A stretch of 64,000 nt of DNA from Streptomyces abyssalis (GCF_001751365.1 NZ_LJGT01000041.1:1109045-1173044), one strand, 5' to 3'; positions 1 to 9,517 are shown, counted from the stretch's first letter. A program made the numbers and translations. The notes: generated by a model from the letters alone, not told the origin.

Positions 1-556
1 GATCGCCCCTTCCGAGTGCTCCTCCAACCTCGCCCGGTTCGACGCGATGCGCTACGGCCTGCGCGTGGGCGACGACGGCACGCACTCGGCCGAGGAAGTC
101 ACCGCCCTGACCCGTGAGGAGGGCTTCGGCGACGAGGTCAAGCGCCGCGTCATGCTGGGCACGTACGCGCTCAGCTCCGGCTACTACGACGCGTACTACG
201 GCTCGGCCCAGAAGGTCCGCACGCTCATCACCCGGGACTTCGAGCGTGCGTTCGGCGAGGTGGACGTGCTGGTCTCGCCGACGACCCCGACCACGGCCTT
301 CCCGATCGGCGAGCGCGCCGACGACCCGATGGCCATGTATCTGGCCGACCTGTGCACCATCCCGTCCAACCTGGCCGGGAACGCCGCAATGTCCGTACCG
401 TGCGGCCTGGCCGGTGAGGACGGCCTCCCCGTGGGGCTGCAGATCATCGCCCCGGCCATGGCCGATGACCGTCTCTATCGTGTCGGAGCGGCCCTGGAAG
501 CCGCTCACCAGGCACGTTGGGGGCACCCGCTGCTTGAGGAGGCACCGTCGCTGTGA
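1..556 (+). CDS. gatA: Asp/Glu-tRNA amidotransferase subunit A, 3' part
   Basis: C-terminal part (about 184 residues) of the amidase subunit of the GatCAB complex, which releases ammonia from glutamine so that mischarged Glu-tRNA(Gln) or Asp-tRNA(Asn) can be amidated in the cytoplasm. The frame is open from base 2, so the gene starts outside the window and the N-terminal Gly/Ser-rich amidase signature is not visible. Family landmarks seen are [13 protein letters not shown] near the edge, the [14 protein letters not shown] helix, [16 protein letters not shown], and [14 protein letters not shown] followed by [11 protein letters not shown] near the end. The stop overlaps the next start as GTGA, so the downstream small gene is probably translationally coupled. 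gatB follows 257 bases later, as expected for a gat operon. Confidence 0.95.
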   Translation, partial: IAPSECSSNLARFDAMRYGLRVGDDGTHSAEEVTALTREEGFGDEVKRRVMLGTYALSSGYYDAYYGSAQKVRTLITRDFERAFGEVDVLVSPTTPTTAFPIGERADDPMAMYLADLCTIPSNLAGNAAMSVPCGLAGEDGLPVGLQIIAPAMADDRLYRVGAALEAAHQARWGHPLLEEAPSL

Positions 557-798
557 GTGGAAAGCTGCAGAAGGCCAAGGGTTTCAAGAAGTCCCGTACC
601 GGGATGTACGTGTCAATCGCGGCCTCCCTCTTCGGGGTGGTCGGCACCGTCAAGCGCGGCAGGGAGGCCCGCCGCGAGGGTGACACGCTCCAGCTGATCG
701 ACGTCGCCGTCTCGGCGGCGGGCATCGTCACGGGCGTCGCACTGCTCGTGCGGGAGCTGCGGCGCGGCGAGCTCCACGATGTCCTCGCGGACGACTGA
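553..798 (+). CDS. small conserved protein between gatA and gatB, probable membrane association
   Basis: 81-residue protein of unknown function. The GTG start overlaps the gatA stop by four bases, and gatB begins 15 bases after its stop, so it is embedded in the gat operon. The N-terminus is strongly basic (K-rich, residues 4-14), followed by two hydrophobic stretches at about residues 17-31 and 45-66 separated by a charged segment with [11 protein letters not shown], and an acidic end. This suggests a small membrane-bound protein with two short hairpin-like segments. I recall a similar gene in this position in other streptomycetes, but I recognise no named domain. Whether it contributes to tRNA amidation is not known from sequence. 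Confidence 0.8.
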   Translation: MSGKLQKAKGFKKSRTGMYVSIAASLFGVVGTVKRGREARREGDTLQLIDVAVSAAGIVTGVALLVRELRRGELHDVLADD

Positions 799-813
799 GA
801 GGCGGATTTTTCC

Positions 814-2322
814 GTGACCGTCACTGAACTGGTGCCGTACGAGGACGCGTTGGCCGTCTACGACCCCGTCATGGGTCTGGAGGTGCACGTCGAGCTCGGC
901 ACCGCGACGAAGATGTTCTGCGGCTGTTCGACGACGCTCGGCGCCGATGCCAACAGCCAGACCTGCCCCACCTGTCTGGGGCTGCCCGGCGCCCTGCCCG
1001 TCGTCAACGCGACAGGCGTCGAGTCCGCCGTCCGTATCGGTCTCGCGCTCAACTGCGAGATCGCGGAGTGGTGCCGCTTCGCGCGGAAGAACTACTTCTA
1101 CCCGGACATGCCGAAGAACTTCCAGACCTCCCAGTACGACGAGCCGATCGCCTTCAACGGCCACCTCGACGTACAGCTGGAGGACGGCGAGGTCTTCCGC
1201 GTCGAGATCGAGCGCGCGCACATGGAGGAGGACACCGGCAAGTCGACGCACATCGGCGGCGCCACCGGCCGAATCCACGGCGCCTCACACTCGCTGCTCG
1301 ACTACAACCGCGCCGGTATCCCGCTCATCGAGATCGTCACCAAGCCGATCGAGGGCGCCGGGGAGCGCGCGCCCGAGGTCGCGAAGGCGTACGTCGCCGA
1401 ACTGCGGGAGCTCATCAAGGCGCTGGGCGTCTCTGAAGCCCGCATGGAGATGGGCCAGATGCGCTGCGACGTCAACCTGTCGCTGCGTCCCAAGGGTGAG
1501 AAGACCTTCGGCACGCGCAGCGAGACGAAGAACGTCAACTCACTGCGCAGCGTGGAGCGTGCGGCCCGGTTCGAGATCCAGCGGCACGCGGCCGTGCTGG
1601 ACGCGGGCGAGAAGATCGTCCAGGAGACCCGGCACTTCCACGAGGAGAACGGCAGCACGACCTCCGGACGGGTCAAGGAAGAGGCGGAGGACTACCGCTA
1701 CTTCCCCGAGCCGGACCTGGTGCCGGTGGCTCCCTCCCGCGAGTGGGTCGAGGAACTGCGTGCGGGTCTGCCCGAACTGCCGCGCCTGCGCCGTAACCGG
1801 CTGCGGGAGGAGTGGGGCATCTCGCAGCACGAGATGCAGTCCGTCCTCAACGCGGGGGCCGTCGGCCTCATCGTCGCGACGGTCGACGCGGGTGCGCCCG
1901 CCGACCAGGCCCGCAAGTGGTGGATGGGCGAACTGGCGCGTCGTGCCAACGAGTCGGGCACCGAACTCGCCGACCTGCCGATCGGCCCGGAGGACGTCGC
2001 CCGGGTCTGCGCGCTCGTCGGCGAGGGCTCGCTCAACGACAAGCTCGCGCGGCAGACCATCGAGGGTGTGCTGGACGGGGAGGGCACGCCGGACGAGGTC
2101 GTCGAGAAGCGCGGCCTGAAGGTCGTCTCGGACGAGGGCGCCCTCGGCACGGCCGTGGACGAGGCCATCGCCGGCAACCCGGACATCGCGGAGAAGATCC
2201 GCGGCGGCAAGGTGCAGGCCGCCGGCGCCCTGGTCGGTGCGGTCATGAAGGCCACGCGCGGACAGGCGGACGCGGCGCGCGTACGCGAGCTGATCCTGGA
2301 GAAGCTCGGCGTCGAGGGCTGA
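814..2322 (+). CDS. gatB: Asp/Glu-tRNA amidotransferase subunit B
   Basis: 502-residue GatB, the subunit that binds the mischarged tRNA and carries out ATP-dependent transamidation with GatA-derived ammonia. Family features in order: [13 protein letters not shown] at about residue 15, the zinc-site cysteines in MFCGCSTT and [10 protein letters not shown] (residues 37-65), [57 protein letters not shown] and [13 protein letters not shown], then [11 protein letters not shown]. The C-terminal part (from about residue 350) is the helical YqeY/tail domain with the ending [24 protein letters not shown] (quoted only in part as a landmark: [12 protein letters not shown]). Length is normal. The GTG start is chosen because the next in-frame ATGs fall inside the conserved domain. 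A strong hairpin follows the gene. Confidence 0.96.
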   Translation: MTVTELVPYEDALAVYDPVMGLEVHVELGTATKMFCGCSTTLGADANSQTCPTCLGLPGALPVVNATGVESAVRIGLALNCEIAEWCRFARKNYFYPDMPKNFQTSQYDEPIAFNGHLDVQLEDGEVFRVEIERAHMEEDTGKSTHIGGATGRIHGASHSLLDYNRAGIPLIEIVTKPIEGAGERAPEVAKAYVAELRELIKALGVSEARMEMGQMRCDVNLSLRPKGEKTFGTRSETKNVNSLRSVERAARFEIQRHAAVLDAGEKIVQETRHFHEENGSTTSGRVKEEAEDYRYFPEPDLVPVAPSREWVEELRAGLPELPRLRRNRLREEWGISQHEMQSVLNAGAVGLIVATVDAGAPADQARKWWMGELARRANESGTELADLPIGPEDVARVCALVGEGSLNDKLARQTIEGVLDGEGTPDEVVEKRGLKVVSDEGALGTAVDEAIAGNPDIAEKIRGGKVQAAGALVGAVMKATRGQADAARVRELILEKLGVEG

Positions 2323-2357
2323 GCGCAGGCGCGCCACGGCGCGCCGGATTTCCCGAT

Positions 2358-2400
2358 GACGGAGCGGGGGCGGCCTCACACGGGCCGCCCCCGCTCCGTC
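2358..2400 (+). terminator. hairpin terminator after gatB
   Basis: Near-perfect 18-bp stem (5' arm GACGGAGCGGGGGCGGCC at 2358, 3' arm ending at 2400) with a short loop, 36 bases after the gatB stop. There is no U tract, which is usual for GC-rich actinobacteria. Confidence 0.8.
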
Positions 2401-2605
2401 GCGTCACGCCGGCGGCGCCCCGCGCAGTGGTGCGACGGTCCGCCCTCGGCGGGGTCGGTACACATGCCCTTCGCGGCCGCACACGGCACGGGCTACCTGA
2501 CCCCGTACGGGACGACCTGCCGAAACGCCAGGGTGGAGCCCTGTTTGTGGCCATGAACACAAAGGTGGCAAAGGATCTTCATCCGATGTCACTCTGCCAG
2601 GACGG

Positions 2606-2630
2606 AACATCACGACATCATCACGATGTT
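2606..2630. promoter_or_regulatory. candidate operator (interrupted palindrome)
   Basis: Outer arms AACATC and GATGTT are exact inverted repeats, with further symmetric GA/TC pairs inside, over 25 bases. The site lies about 180 bases before the MMPL gene. TetR-like repressors that control exporters use sites of this size, but no regulator gene is adjacent, so function is inferred only. Confidence 0.35.
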
Positions 2631-2633
2631 TCC

Positions 2634-2724
2634 CCTCGGCCTAACGGCCTGGGGGGACCCCCATCCTCGGCCTGAACGGCCTGGAGGGACCCCCATCCTC
2701 GGCCTGAACGGCCTGGGGACCCTC
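2634..2724. repeat. three tandem copies of a short palindromic repeat
   Basis: Three head-to-tail units of 31, 32 and about 28 bases beginning at 2634, 2665 and 2697. Each has the form CCTCGGCCT-(a)aACGGCCTGGG-rGGACCCCCAT, i.e. a GGCC inverted repeat around a short loop followed by GGG..CCC. The shape is the same as the single units at 27557-27586 and, inverted, 61377-61406. Confidence 0.8.
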
Positions 2725-2811
2725 ACACTCCGCTCGCCCGCTCGGCACCGTGACGAACGCCCGACCCGGTGAGACGCCCACACCCCTCTCACCGGGAAGG
2801 TCGAAGCACAT

Positions 2812-5214
2812 ATGACGGCTATCGCTCGCTGGTGCCTGCGCCGCCGTCTGGCCGTGGTCCTTCTCTGGTGCGCCGTCCTGGTGGGCGTCGGCACCTCCGC
2901 CCTCTTCTCCGGTTCGTCGTTCTCGAACCAGTACGACGTGCCGGGCACCGAGTCCGGGCGCGCCAACACGATGATCAGCGAGAGCTTCCCGGGCCGTGAC
3001 GGCGACAGCGACACGATCGTCTGGCACACGGGCAAGGGCACCGACGCGTCCACGGACAAGGTCCGGGACACGCAGGTCGAGAAGACCATGGACCGGACCC
3101 TGAAGGACATCGCCGATCTGCCCGGGGTCGCCTCCGTCCAGAGCCCCTACGGCAGCCCCGGTGTCGCCGGCGACCGCGGCGAGCAGCAGGACCGCATCAG
3201 CCGCGACGGCCGCACCGCCTACGCCACGGTGACCTTCGACGCCGCCGTGGAGAAGCTCGACAAGAAGGACGTGGAACGCGTCGTCGAGACCGCGCAGGGC
3301 GCCGGCGAGGACGTGCCGGGCATGGACGTCGAGCTCGGCGGCCCCGGCATCGCGCTGACCGAGAAGCAGGAAGGCCATCTGAGCGAGGCCGTCGGCATCG
3401 CCGTGGCGGCCGTCGTGCTGCTGATCGCGTTCGGCTCGCTGGCGGCGATGCTGCTGCCCCTTGTGACGGCGCTGGTCAGCGTCGGTACGGCCATCCTCGG
3501 CATCGGGCTGCTCAGCCATGTGATGACGGTGGCCGACTTCGCGCCGATGCTCGGCACGCTCATCGGGCTCGGCGTCGGCATCGACTACGCCCTCTTCATC
3601 ATCACCAGACACCGGCGGGGCCTGAAGGAGGGCATGCCCGTCGAAGAGGCGGCGGAGCGGGCCGTCGCGTCCGCGGGACGGGCCGTCGTGTTCGCGGGTG
3701 TGACGGTGTGCATCGCCCTCCTGGGCATGCTCGTACTGCAGCTGAGCTTCCTGAACGGGGTCGCGATCGCCGCCTCGCTCACCGTCGTGCTCGCCGTGCT
3801 CTCCTCGGTGACGCTTGTGCCGGCGCTGCTGGGCGTCATCGGCAAGCGGGCTCTCAGCAGGCGGGAGCGGCGCAGGCTCGCCGAGCACGGACCGGACGAA
3901 CCCGCCGACCTGCACTCCGAGGAGGACGCCGCCGATGGAGCCGGCAGCCCGGGCGGCACCGGAGTCCGCCGTCGGCGTGCCTCTGTGGCCGCGCGCTGGT
4001 CGTCCTTCGTGGCGCGTCACCCGCGGCTGCTCGGCGGTGTCGCCGCCGTGGTGATGGTCGTGCTGGCGGTGCCCGTGGCCGGGCTCCAGCTGGGCACGTC
4101 CGACCAGGGCAGCAACCCGGGTACGACCACGACCCGGCAGGCGTACGACCTGCTCTCCGACGGGTTCGGACCGGGAACCAACGGGCCGCTCACGCTCGTC
4201 GGCGAGATCGACGACGCAAAGGCCAAGCTCGAGTTCGAGAAGCTGCCCGGCGAGCTGCGCGACGTCCAGGGCGTCGCACACGTCTCCGGCGGTGAGCTGA
4301 ACGGCAGCGGCAGCACGGGCGTCATCACGGTCGTACCGGAGAGCGGACCGCAGGCCGAGAGCACTTCGCAGCTCGTGGACGATCTGCGCAAGGACGTACT
4401 GCCCGAGGCCACCGGCTCCAGCTCGCTCGACATGCAGGTGGGCGGAGTGACGGCCGCGCACGACGACTTCGCCTCCGTGATCCTCGGCAAGCTGCCGCTC
4501 TTCGTCGGCGTCGTGGTCTCGCTCGGCTGTGCGCTGCTCCTCGTCGCCTTCCGGAGCATCGGGATACCGCTCAAGGCGGCGCTGATGAACGTGATGGCGG
4601 TGGCCGCCGCCTGCGGAGTCGTCGTCGCCGTCTTCCAGTGGGGATGGGGCAGCGGCCTGATGGGGCTGGGCGGCTCCGGCCCGATAGAACCGTTCCTGCC
4701 GGTGATCATGGTCTCCGTGCTCTTCGGCCTGTCGATGGACTACCAGGTCTTCCTGGTCAGCCGCATGTACGAGGAGTGGCGTCTGACTGGCGACAACTGC
4801 AGATCCGTACGCGTGGGACTGGCGGAGACCGGACGTGTGATCAACTCCGCCGCTGTGATCATGATCGCGGTCTTCGGGGCGTTCGTGCTCAGCGGCGACA
4901 GGATCATCGCGATGTTCGGCATCGGCCTCGCGGCGGCAGTCGCGCTGGACGCGTTCGTGCTGCGCACGCTCCTCGTACCGGCCCTGATGCACATGCTGGG
5001 CAGCGCCAACTGGTGGCTGCCGAAGTGGATGGACCGGTGGCTCCCGCGCGTCAGCATCGAGCCCGAGGCCGTCCCCGAAACCGTGCCCGAGAAGGTGCCG
5101 GAACCGGTGGGCGCGGGCGTCGGCGCGACGGTTCCCGCTCAACGGTTCCGGACTCTCATCGGACTCTCAGAAACGGCCCCTACGGTGACGCCCCATGGCT
5201 ACCGAGACGACTAA
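2812..5214 (+). CDS. MMPL/RND-superfamily membrane transporter
   Basis: 800-residue integral membrane protein of the MmpL family, which in actinobacteria exports lipids, siderophores or other hydrophobic compounds using the proton gradient. The topology is the duplicated RND plan: TM1 at residues 10-32, a large extracytoplasmic domain to about 195, five TMs at about 200-370 including the motif GLGVGIDYALFIITRHRRG (residues 250-268), then a cytoplasmic charged linker, TM7 near 405, a second external domain, and a second TM bundle with FGLSMDYQVFLVSRMYEEWR around residues 638-657. Both conserved Asp-Tyr pairs of the proton relay are present. ATG 2812 follows a GGGAAGG-type ribosome site. The last 20 bases overlap the next gene. 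Substrate cannot be predicted. Confidence 0.92.
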   Translation: MTAIARWCLRRRLAVVLLWCAVLVGVGTSALFSGSSFSNQYDVPGTESGRANTMISESFPGRDGDSDTIVWHTGKGTDASTDKVRDTQVEKTMDRTLKDIADLPGVASVQSPYGSPGVAGDRGEQQDRISRDGRTAYATVTFDAAVEKLDKKDVERVVETAQGAGEDVPGMDVELGGPGIALTEKQEGHLSEAVGIAVAAVVLLIAFGSLAAMLLPLVTALVSVGTAILGIGLLSHVMTVADFAPMLGTLIGLGVGIDYALFIITRHRRGLKEGMPVEEAAERAVASAGRAVVFAGVTVCIALLGMLVLQLSFLNGVAIAASLTVVLAVLSSVTLVPALLGVIGKRALSRRERRRLAEHGPDEPADLHSEEDAADGAGSPGGTGVRRRRASVAARWSSFVARHPRLLGGVAAVVMVVLAVPVAGLQLGTSDQGSNPGTTTTRQAYDLLSDGFGPGTNGPLTLVGEIDDAKAKLEFEKLPGELRDVQGVAHVSGGELNGSGSTGVITVVPESGPQAESTSQLVDDLRKDVLPEATGSSSLDMQVGGVTAAHDDFASVILGKLPLFVGVVVSLGCALLLVAFRSIGIPLKAALMNVMAVAAACGVVVAVFQWGWGSGLMGLGGSGPIEPFLPVIMVSVLFGLSMDYQVFLVSRMYEEWRLTGDNCRSVRVGLAETGRVINSAAVIMIAVFGAFVLSGDRIIAMFGIGLAAAVALDAFVLRTLLVPALMHMLGSANWWLPKWMDRWLPRVSIEPEAVPETVPEKVPEPVGAGVGATVPAQRFRTLIGLSETAPTVTPHGYRDD

Positions 5215-5827
5215 GACCGACAAGACCGAAGAGGCCGGCGCCAAGCCGGAGACCGGCCCCGACAAGGACACCACCGACAAGGCCGAGGGCACCGCTGCCG
5301 GTACGGCGGCGGACGACCCCCGTACCGAGACCCTCTCGGACGACGGCCTCGACGACGACTACGCGGAGGACGAGACGGCCCCCGCGACCACCGTGCGCAG
5401 CGGTGGACTGGGCGCCGGCGCCGCCGCCGTCGTCAGCGCCGGGCTGGGCCTCAGCGCCCTCACCGGCACCTCTCTCAGCGAGATGCTGCGCGACCGCAAA
5501 CAGCTCATCGGGCAGATCGAGAGCAGTGCCCAGGGCCCGCAGGGCGGCGGCGGTGGCGCCGACCAGATCAACGCGCTCTACGGTGCGCCCTGGCACGCCA
5601 CCGCTCTGGTCAACGGGATCTTCGCCCTGCTCGCCGTCATCGTGGGCGGTGTGCTGCTCGCGGTCGTGGCCAAGCGTGCCGACACCCGCTCCTGGGTGAA
5701 GGCAGTCGCGCTGGGCGGAGTCGTTCTCGGCGCGATCGGCCTGCTCGTGGCCGGCGGCATGTACTTCGACCTGTTCGCCGCGGCCCCCGAGGTGCCGAGC
5801 ACTCCCACCGCGCCGCCCGCGCAGTGA
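5195..5827 (+). CDS. small integral membrane protein with acidic Thr-rich N-terminus
   Basis: 210-residue protein of unknown function. Residues 1-65 are hydrophilic and rich in Thr, Glu, Asp and Ala (probably disordered), followed by a hydrophobic segment at about 68-92, a short soluble loop with a GGGGG run near residue 118, and two clear transmembrane helices at about 136-158 and 165-190, then a Pro-rich tail. It starts inside the 3' end of the MMPL gene (20-base overlap, different frame). The overlap suggests co-expression, but promoter-like sequence ahead of ATG 5195 could also drive it alone. Confidence 0.75.
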   Translation: MATETTKTDKTEEAGAKPETGPDKDTTDKAEGTAAGTAADDPRTETLSDDGLDDDYAEDETAPATTVRSGGLGAGAAAVVSAGLGLSALTGTSLSEMLRDRKQLIGQIESSAQGPQGGGGGADQINALYGAPWHATALVNGIFALLAVIVGGVLLAVVAKRADTRSWVKAVALGGVVLGAIGLLVAGGMYFDLFAAAPEVPSTPTAPPAQ

Positions 5828-5867
5828 CCATCGCTCACTTCTGACGGAACCGCCGGCCTCGCGCCCT

Positions 5868-5924
5868 CACGGCAGGAGCCGCCCGCGTACGGGACCGATG
5901 CCCCGACCGGGCGGCTCAGCCGTG
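5868..5924 (+). terminator. hairpin terminator after the membrane-protein gene
   Basis: CACGGC..GAGCCGCCCG pairs with CGGGCGGCTC..GCCGTG (5876-5885 with 5908-5917, extended by 5868-5873 with 5919-5924), 41 bases after the stop. Confidence 0.6.
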
Positions 5925-6125
5925 CCTGGGCGCCCGACGGAAGGCCGTAGGCGGACAGGCCCCGGTGCACCCCGGTACATCCCGCTCCCGGCCTAAGACG
6001 TGAGTACCCCGCGCCTAAGGCCCCGGGCGCCCGTAAGACCGGGCAGATGCCCGATGTGGCGACCCTCCTTGGGCGGCGACTGTGGAGACAGCGAAAAGCA
6101 GTCCGCACAGACAGGGGAGTCCGAG

Positions 6126-6290
6126 ATGTACTACGGCCACGAGGCAGGGTTCCTGCGCATCGCCGAGATGCGGCAGAAGGCGGCGGCCGAACGCCGCGCC
6201 CGCGAGATCACCGAGAACGCCGTCCGGGACGGGGAGGGGTCGGCCCGCCGGTCGCGGCGTGCCCGGCGGTTCTGGCTCAGGGCCGCGTGA
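6126..6290 (+). CDS. small basic protein coupled to the LuxR regulator
   Basis: 54-residue protein starting MYYGHEAGFLRIAEMRQK, helical and Arg-rich (14 Arg), ending in WLRAA. ATG 6126 follows the ribosome site GGGGAG at a spacing of seven bases. The stop TGA overlaps a GTG that is in frame with the following regulator, which points to translational coupling. Short basic proteins of this sort are common in streptomycetes. No domain is recognised. Confidence 0.6.
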   Translation: MYYGHEAGFLRIAEMRQKAAAERRAREITENAVRDGEGSARRSRRARRFWLRAA

Positions 6291-6358
6291 AACCGGCACC
6301 GGCGCCGCCACCCGGCATCAGGTCCGGTGCGGCGCCGGAGGAGAAATCGCCTGCCGCG

Positions 6359-9300
6359 ATGTCGGTGGCAGGTGCCATGCTGGGCGACGTGCCCAGCCAG
6401 TCCACCATCAGCCCCGTGTTCGTCGGCCGTGAGAGCGAGCTGACCACGCTCACGGATGCGCTCGCCCGAGCCGGCGCGGGCGAGCCGCAGGCATTGCTGA
6501 TCGGCGGCGAGGCAGGCGTCGGCAAGAGCCGTCTGCTGGAGGAGTTCCTGAGCGCCGCGCGCGCCTCCGGAGCCGTCACCGCGTTCGGCGGCTGTCTCGA
6601 ACTGGGCGCGGACGGCCTGCCGTTCGCGCCCTTCGCCACAGCTCTGCGCGGTCTCCACCGTGCCCTCGGCGAGGCCGAGCTTGCCGCAGCCGCTGCCGGC
6701 CGGGAGGCCGAGCTGTCGCGTCTGCTCCCGGACCTGGCCTCCGCGCCGGCACCCGGCAGCCCGTCAGCCGCGCGTGAGGGTTCGTATGCCCCCGAAGGCG
6801 CGTCGGACGGCCGCGCCCGGCTGTTCGAGCTGACGGCCCAGCTGCTGGAGCGCCTGGCCGCCGGCCGTACGGTCGTGATCGCGCTGGAGGACCTGCACTG
6901 GGCGGACCGCTCCACCCGCGAACTCCTCGGCTATCTCTACCGCTCGGTGCAGACGTCACGGCTGATCCTGCTGGCGACGTACCGCTCGGACGACATCCAC
7001 CGCCGCCATCCGCTGCGTCCCTTCCTCGCCGAGCTGGACAGGCTGCGCAGCGTCCGCCGCATCGAGCTCCCCCGGCTGTCCCGCGTGGAGGTGCACGCGC
7101 AGATGGCCGGAATCCAGGGCGTGGCCGCGCCCGATCCCGAGCTGGCCCGCGTCGTCTTCGAACGCTCCGACGGCAACCCGTTCTTCGTCGAGGAGCTGAC
7201 CGCGAACTGCGCCACCTGCGGCATCAGCGACTCCCTGCGTGACCTGCTGCTCGTGCGGGTCGAAGCCCTGCCCGAGCCCGTGCAGCAGGTGCTGCGCACC
7301 GCCGCCCAGGGCGGCTCCGCCGTCGAGCACGCCCTGCTGGCCGCCGTCTGCGAACTGCCGGGGCCCGAGCTGCTGGAGGCACTGCGCGTGGCCGTCGGCG
7401 CCCAGGTGCTGCTGCCGACCGACGACGGCGACGGCTACCGCTTCCGGCACGCGCTGCTGCGCGAGGCCGTCGGCGAGGACCTGCTGCCGGGCGAGGCCGC
7501 CGCCCTCAACAGGCGCTACGCGAAGGCGCTGGAGGCCGACCCCGCGCTCGTACGGTCGGAGCAGTGCACGATCCGCCTGGCGTACTACTGGTACCACGGC
7601 CGGGACGCCGCGAAGGCCCTGCCCGCCGTGCTGGCCGCGGCCGTGGAGGCCCGCCGCAGACACGCCTACGCCGAGCAGCACCAGCTGCTGGAACGGGCGA
7701 TCGAGCTGTGGCACGAGGCGCCCGGGGAGGTACGCGAGCGGCTGCGTCCCATGGACGAGGCGGAGGTCTACCCCCGTCCCGGCGGCCGCTCGGAGGCATC
7801 CGGCCCCGAGGCACCCGGCTCCCGTGAACTGGCCGCGCAGTCGCTGTCGTTCATGGACCTGCTGGCCGAGGCCGTCGTCGCCGCGCGCACCGGCGGAGAC
7901 GTCGAGCGTGCCCTCGCCCTGACCAGACGCGCCCTCGACCTGCTGGACGAGCGCACGGACCCGCTGCGTGCCGCCTGGTTCTGGGTCAGCCGCTCCAAGA
8001 CCGTGGAGGCCCTGGGCCGCGGCGACGGCTGGGACGAGATCGCCCGCGCGCAGGAGCTGGTGCGCGGTCTGCCGCCGTCGGCCGTCCACGCGGACGTGCT
8101 GGCCTGCGCCGCCGCCTGGGGCGTGATGCACCGCCCCGGCCACGACGCCATGAGCACCGCCGTACGGGCCGTCGAGCTGGCCCGCGTCGTCGGCGCGACC
8201 ACGATCGAGCTCCACGCGCGCGTCACCCTCGGCATCCTCATGGCCCAGTCGGGCAGCCTGGACGCGGGCATCGGCGAAATGACCACGGCACGCGAACAGG
8301 CCCTGGAGACGGGCGCGTTCGGAGTCGTCGGCCGGGCGGACATCAACCTCGCCACCGAGCTGGAGTCCATGGGGCGCTCCAGCGAAGCCGTCGCCGCCGC
8401 GGTCCGTGCCGTGGAGACGGCGGAGACGCACGGGCGCCCCGACCTGTGCGGCTTCGCGCTGGGCAACCAGGCGGAGTCGCTGTACGCGATGGGGGAGTGG
8501 GCGGAGGCCGCCAGGATCACCGAGGAGGCGTCGGCCGCCGCACGCTCCGCGGAGACCAGGGGCTTCGCCGCCCTGATGAAGGCCCATATCCAGCTCGGCC
8601 GGGGCGACTTGGCGGCCCTGGAGTCGGCGGCGCAGGCCGCGCGTGAGGTGATGGGCAGCTATGCTGCCGCTGCACACGCCGCGGTCCAGCTCCGGCATTT
8701 CGCGCTGGAGGTGGCCGCCGGGCGCGGCGATTTCGCCGGTGCACGGGCGGAGTTGAGGGCCGCGCTCGCCGTCGGCTTCCCGCCCGGCACGCACCGCTAC
8801 GCCTGGCCGCTGCTGCACGCGGCCGCGGTGCACGAGGCCGGTCTGCGCGGCCTGCCCGCCGCCGAGGACGGGCGGGCCGAAGTGCTGGAGGAGCTGCGTA
8901 CGGCCGTGCGCCGGCTGCCGCACCCGGCGCGGGTCTGGGAGGCTCACTCGGCGCTCGCCACTGCGGAGATCAGCCGGGCGGAAGGGCGTTCGTCGCCGGC
9001 GGAGTGGCAGGGGGTGGTGGAGGCCTTCGAGACGCTGGAGCGCCCGTACCACCTGGCTCTGGCACGTCAGCGCCGCGCGGAGGCCCTGCTGGAGGACGGG
9101 ACGGCCGGCCGTGAGGCGCGCGAGCACGCGAACGAACTGCTGGCGGCGGCCCACGGGGTCGCGGCACGGCTGGGTGCGCAGCCCCTGCGCACCGAGATCG
9201 AACAGCTCTCGCTGCGGGCGCGGCTGCCGGCGGCCCCTGCGGCGTCCGAGAACGGACGGGAAGCCTCCGGCCGGGCGGGAGAGCCGGCTGACACCTTCGG

Positions 9301-9517
9301 ACTGACGCAGCGTGAGCGGGACGTGCTCCACCTCGTGGCGGCGGGCCGCAGCAACAGGCAGATAGCGGAGCAGCTTTTCATCTCGCCCAAGACGGCGAGC
9401 GTCCACGTGTCCAACATCCTGGCGAAGCTGGGCGTCGGCGGGCGCGGCGAGGCGGCGGCCATGGCACACCGCCTGCGGCTGCTCCCGGACGCGGAGACGC
9501 GTCCCGCAGCGGGCTGA
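6359..9517 (+). CDS. large ATP-binding LuxR-family (LAL) transcriptional regulator
   Basis: About 1052 residues if translated from ATG 6359. An in-frame GTG at 6287, overlapping the upstream stop, would add 24 residues, and the frame is open further upstream. Domains: AAA-type ATPase with FVGRESEL at about residue 21, Walker A GGEAGVGKSRLLEEF at 49-63, and Walker B-like ALEDLHWADRSTRELL near 175; a long helical TPR-like middle (about 400-950); and a C-terminal LuxR helix-turn-helix at about 982-1045 (LTQRERDVLHLVAAGRSNRQ, then IAEQLFISPKTASVHVSNIL). LAL regulators (MalT-like) are usually pathway-specific activators responding to small ligands. No biosynthetic cluster is adjacent, so the target is unknown. 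Confidence 0.9.
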   Translation: MSVAGAMLGDVPSQSTISPVFVGRESELTTLTDALARAGAGEPQALLIGGEAGVGKSRLLEEFLSAARASGAVTAFGGCLELGADGLPFAPFATALRGLHRALGEAELAAAAAGREAELSRLLPDLASAPAPGSPSAAREGSYAPEGASDGRARLFELTAQLLERLAAGRTVVIALEDLHWADRSTRELLGYLYRSVQTSRLILLATYRSDDIHRRHPLRPFLAELDRLRSVRRIELPRLSRVEVHAQMAGIQGVAAPDPELARVVFERSDGNPFFVEELTANCATCGISDSLRDLLLVRVEALPEPVQQVLRTAAQGGSAVEHALLAAVCELPGPELLEALRVAVGAQVLLPTDDGDGYRFRHALLREAVGEDLLPGEAAALNRRYAKALEADPALVRSEQCTIRLAYYWYHGRDAAKALPAVLAAAVEARRRHAYAEQHQLLERAIELWHEAPGEVRERLRPMDEAEVYPRPGGRSEASGPEAPGSRELAAQSLSFMDLLAEAVVAARTGGDVERALALTRRALDLLDERTDPLRAAWFWVSRSKTVEALGRGDGWDEIARAQELVRGLPPSAVHADVLACAAAWGVMHRPGHDAMSTAVRAVELARVVGATTIELHARVTLGILMAQSGSLDAGIGEMTTAREQALETGAFGVVGRADINLATELESMGRSSEAVAAAVRAVETAETHGRPDLCGFALGNQAESLYAMGEWAEAARITEEASAAARSAETRGFAALMKAHIQLGRGDLAALESAAQAAREVMGSYAAAAHAAVQLRHFALEVAAGRGDFAGARAELRAALAVGFPPGTHRYAWPLLHAAAVHEAGLRGLPAAEDGRAEVLEELRTAVRRLPHPARVWEAHSALATAEISRAEGRSSPAEWQGVVEAFETLERPYHLALARQRRAEALLEDGTAGREAREHANELLAAAHGVAARLGAQPLRTEIEQLSLRARLPAAPAASENGREASGRAGEPADTFGLTQRERDVLHLVAAGRSNRQIAEQLFISPKTASVHVSNILAKLGVGGRGEAAAMAHRLRLLPDAETRPAAG

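Larger units (their letters stand above)
2401..2811. other. intergenic region between gatB and the MMPL gene
   Basis: About 410 bases without a convincing gene. It holds an interrupted palindrome at 2606-2630 and three head-to-tail copies of a short repeat at 2634-2724, listed separately. A 40-codon frame from ATG 2552 runs into the repeats and has no ribosome site, so I do not call it. Confidence 0.6.

Noticed and set aside
2552-2680. Short frame from ATG 2552
   Set aside because: It reads into the tandem palindromic repeats and lacks a ribosome site.
2634-2724. CRISPR-like array
   Set aside because: Units are directly adjacent with no unique spacers and no cas genes in the window.
2641-5142. 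833-codon open frame on the minus strand opposite the MMPL gene
   Set aside because: High GC at the third position produces long antisense frames. The sense protein has full RND motifs, while the antisense is His/Arg/Asp-rich with no domain.
6956-9469. 837-codon minus-strand frame opposite the LuxR regulator
   Set aside because: Antisense shadow; sense has ATPase and LuxR motifs and no domain is visible in the antisense translation.
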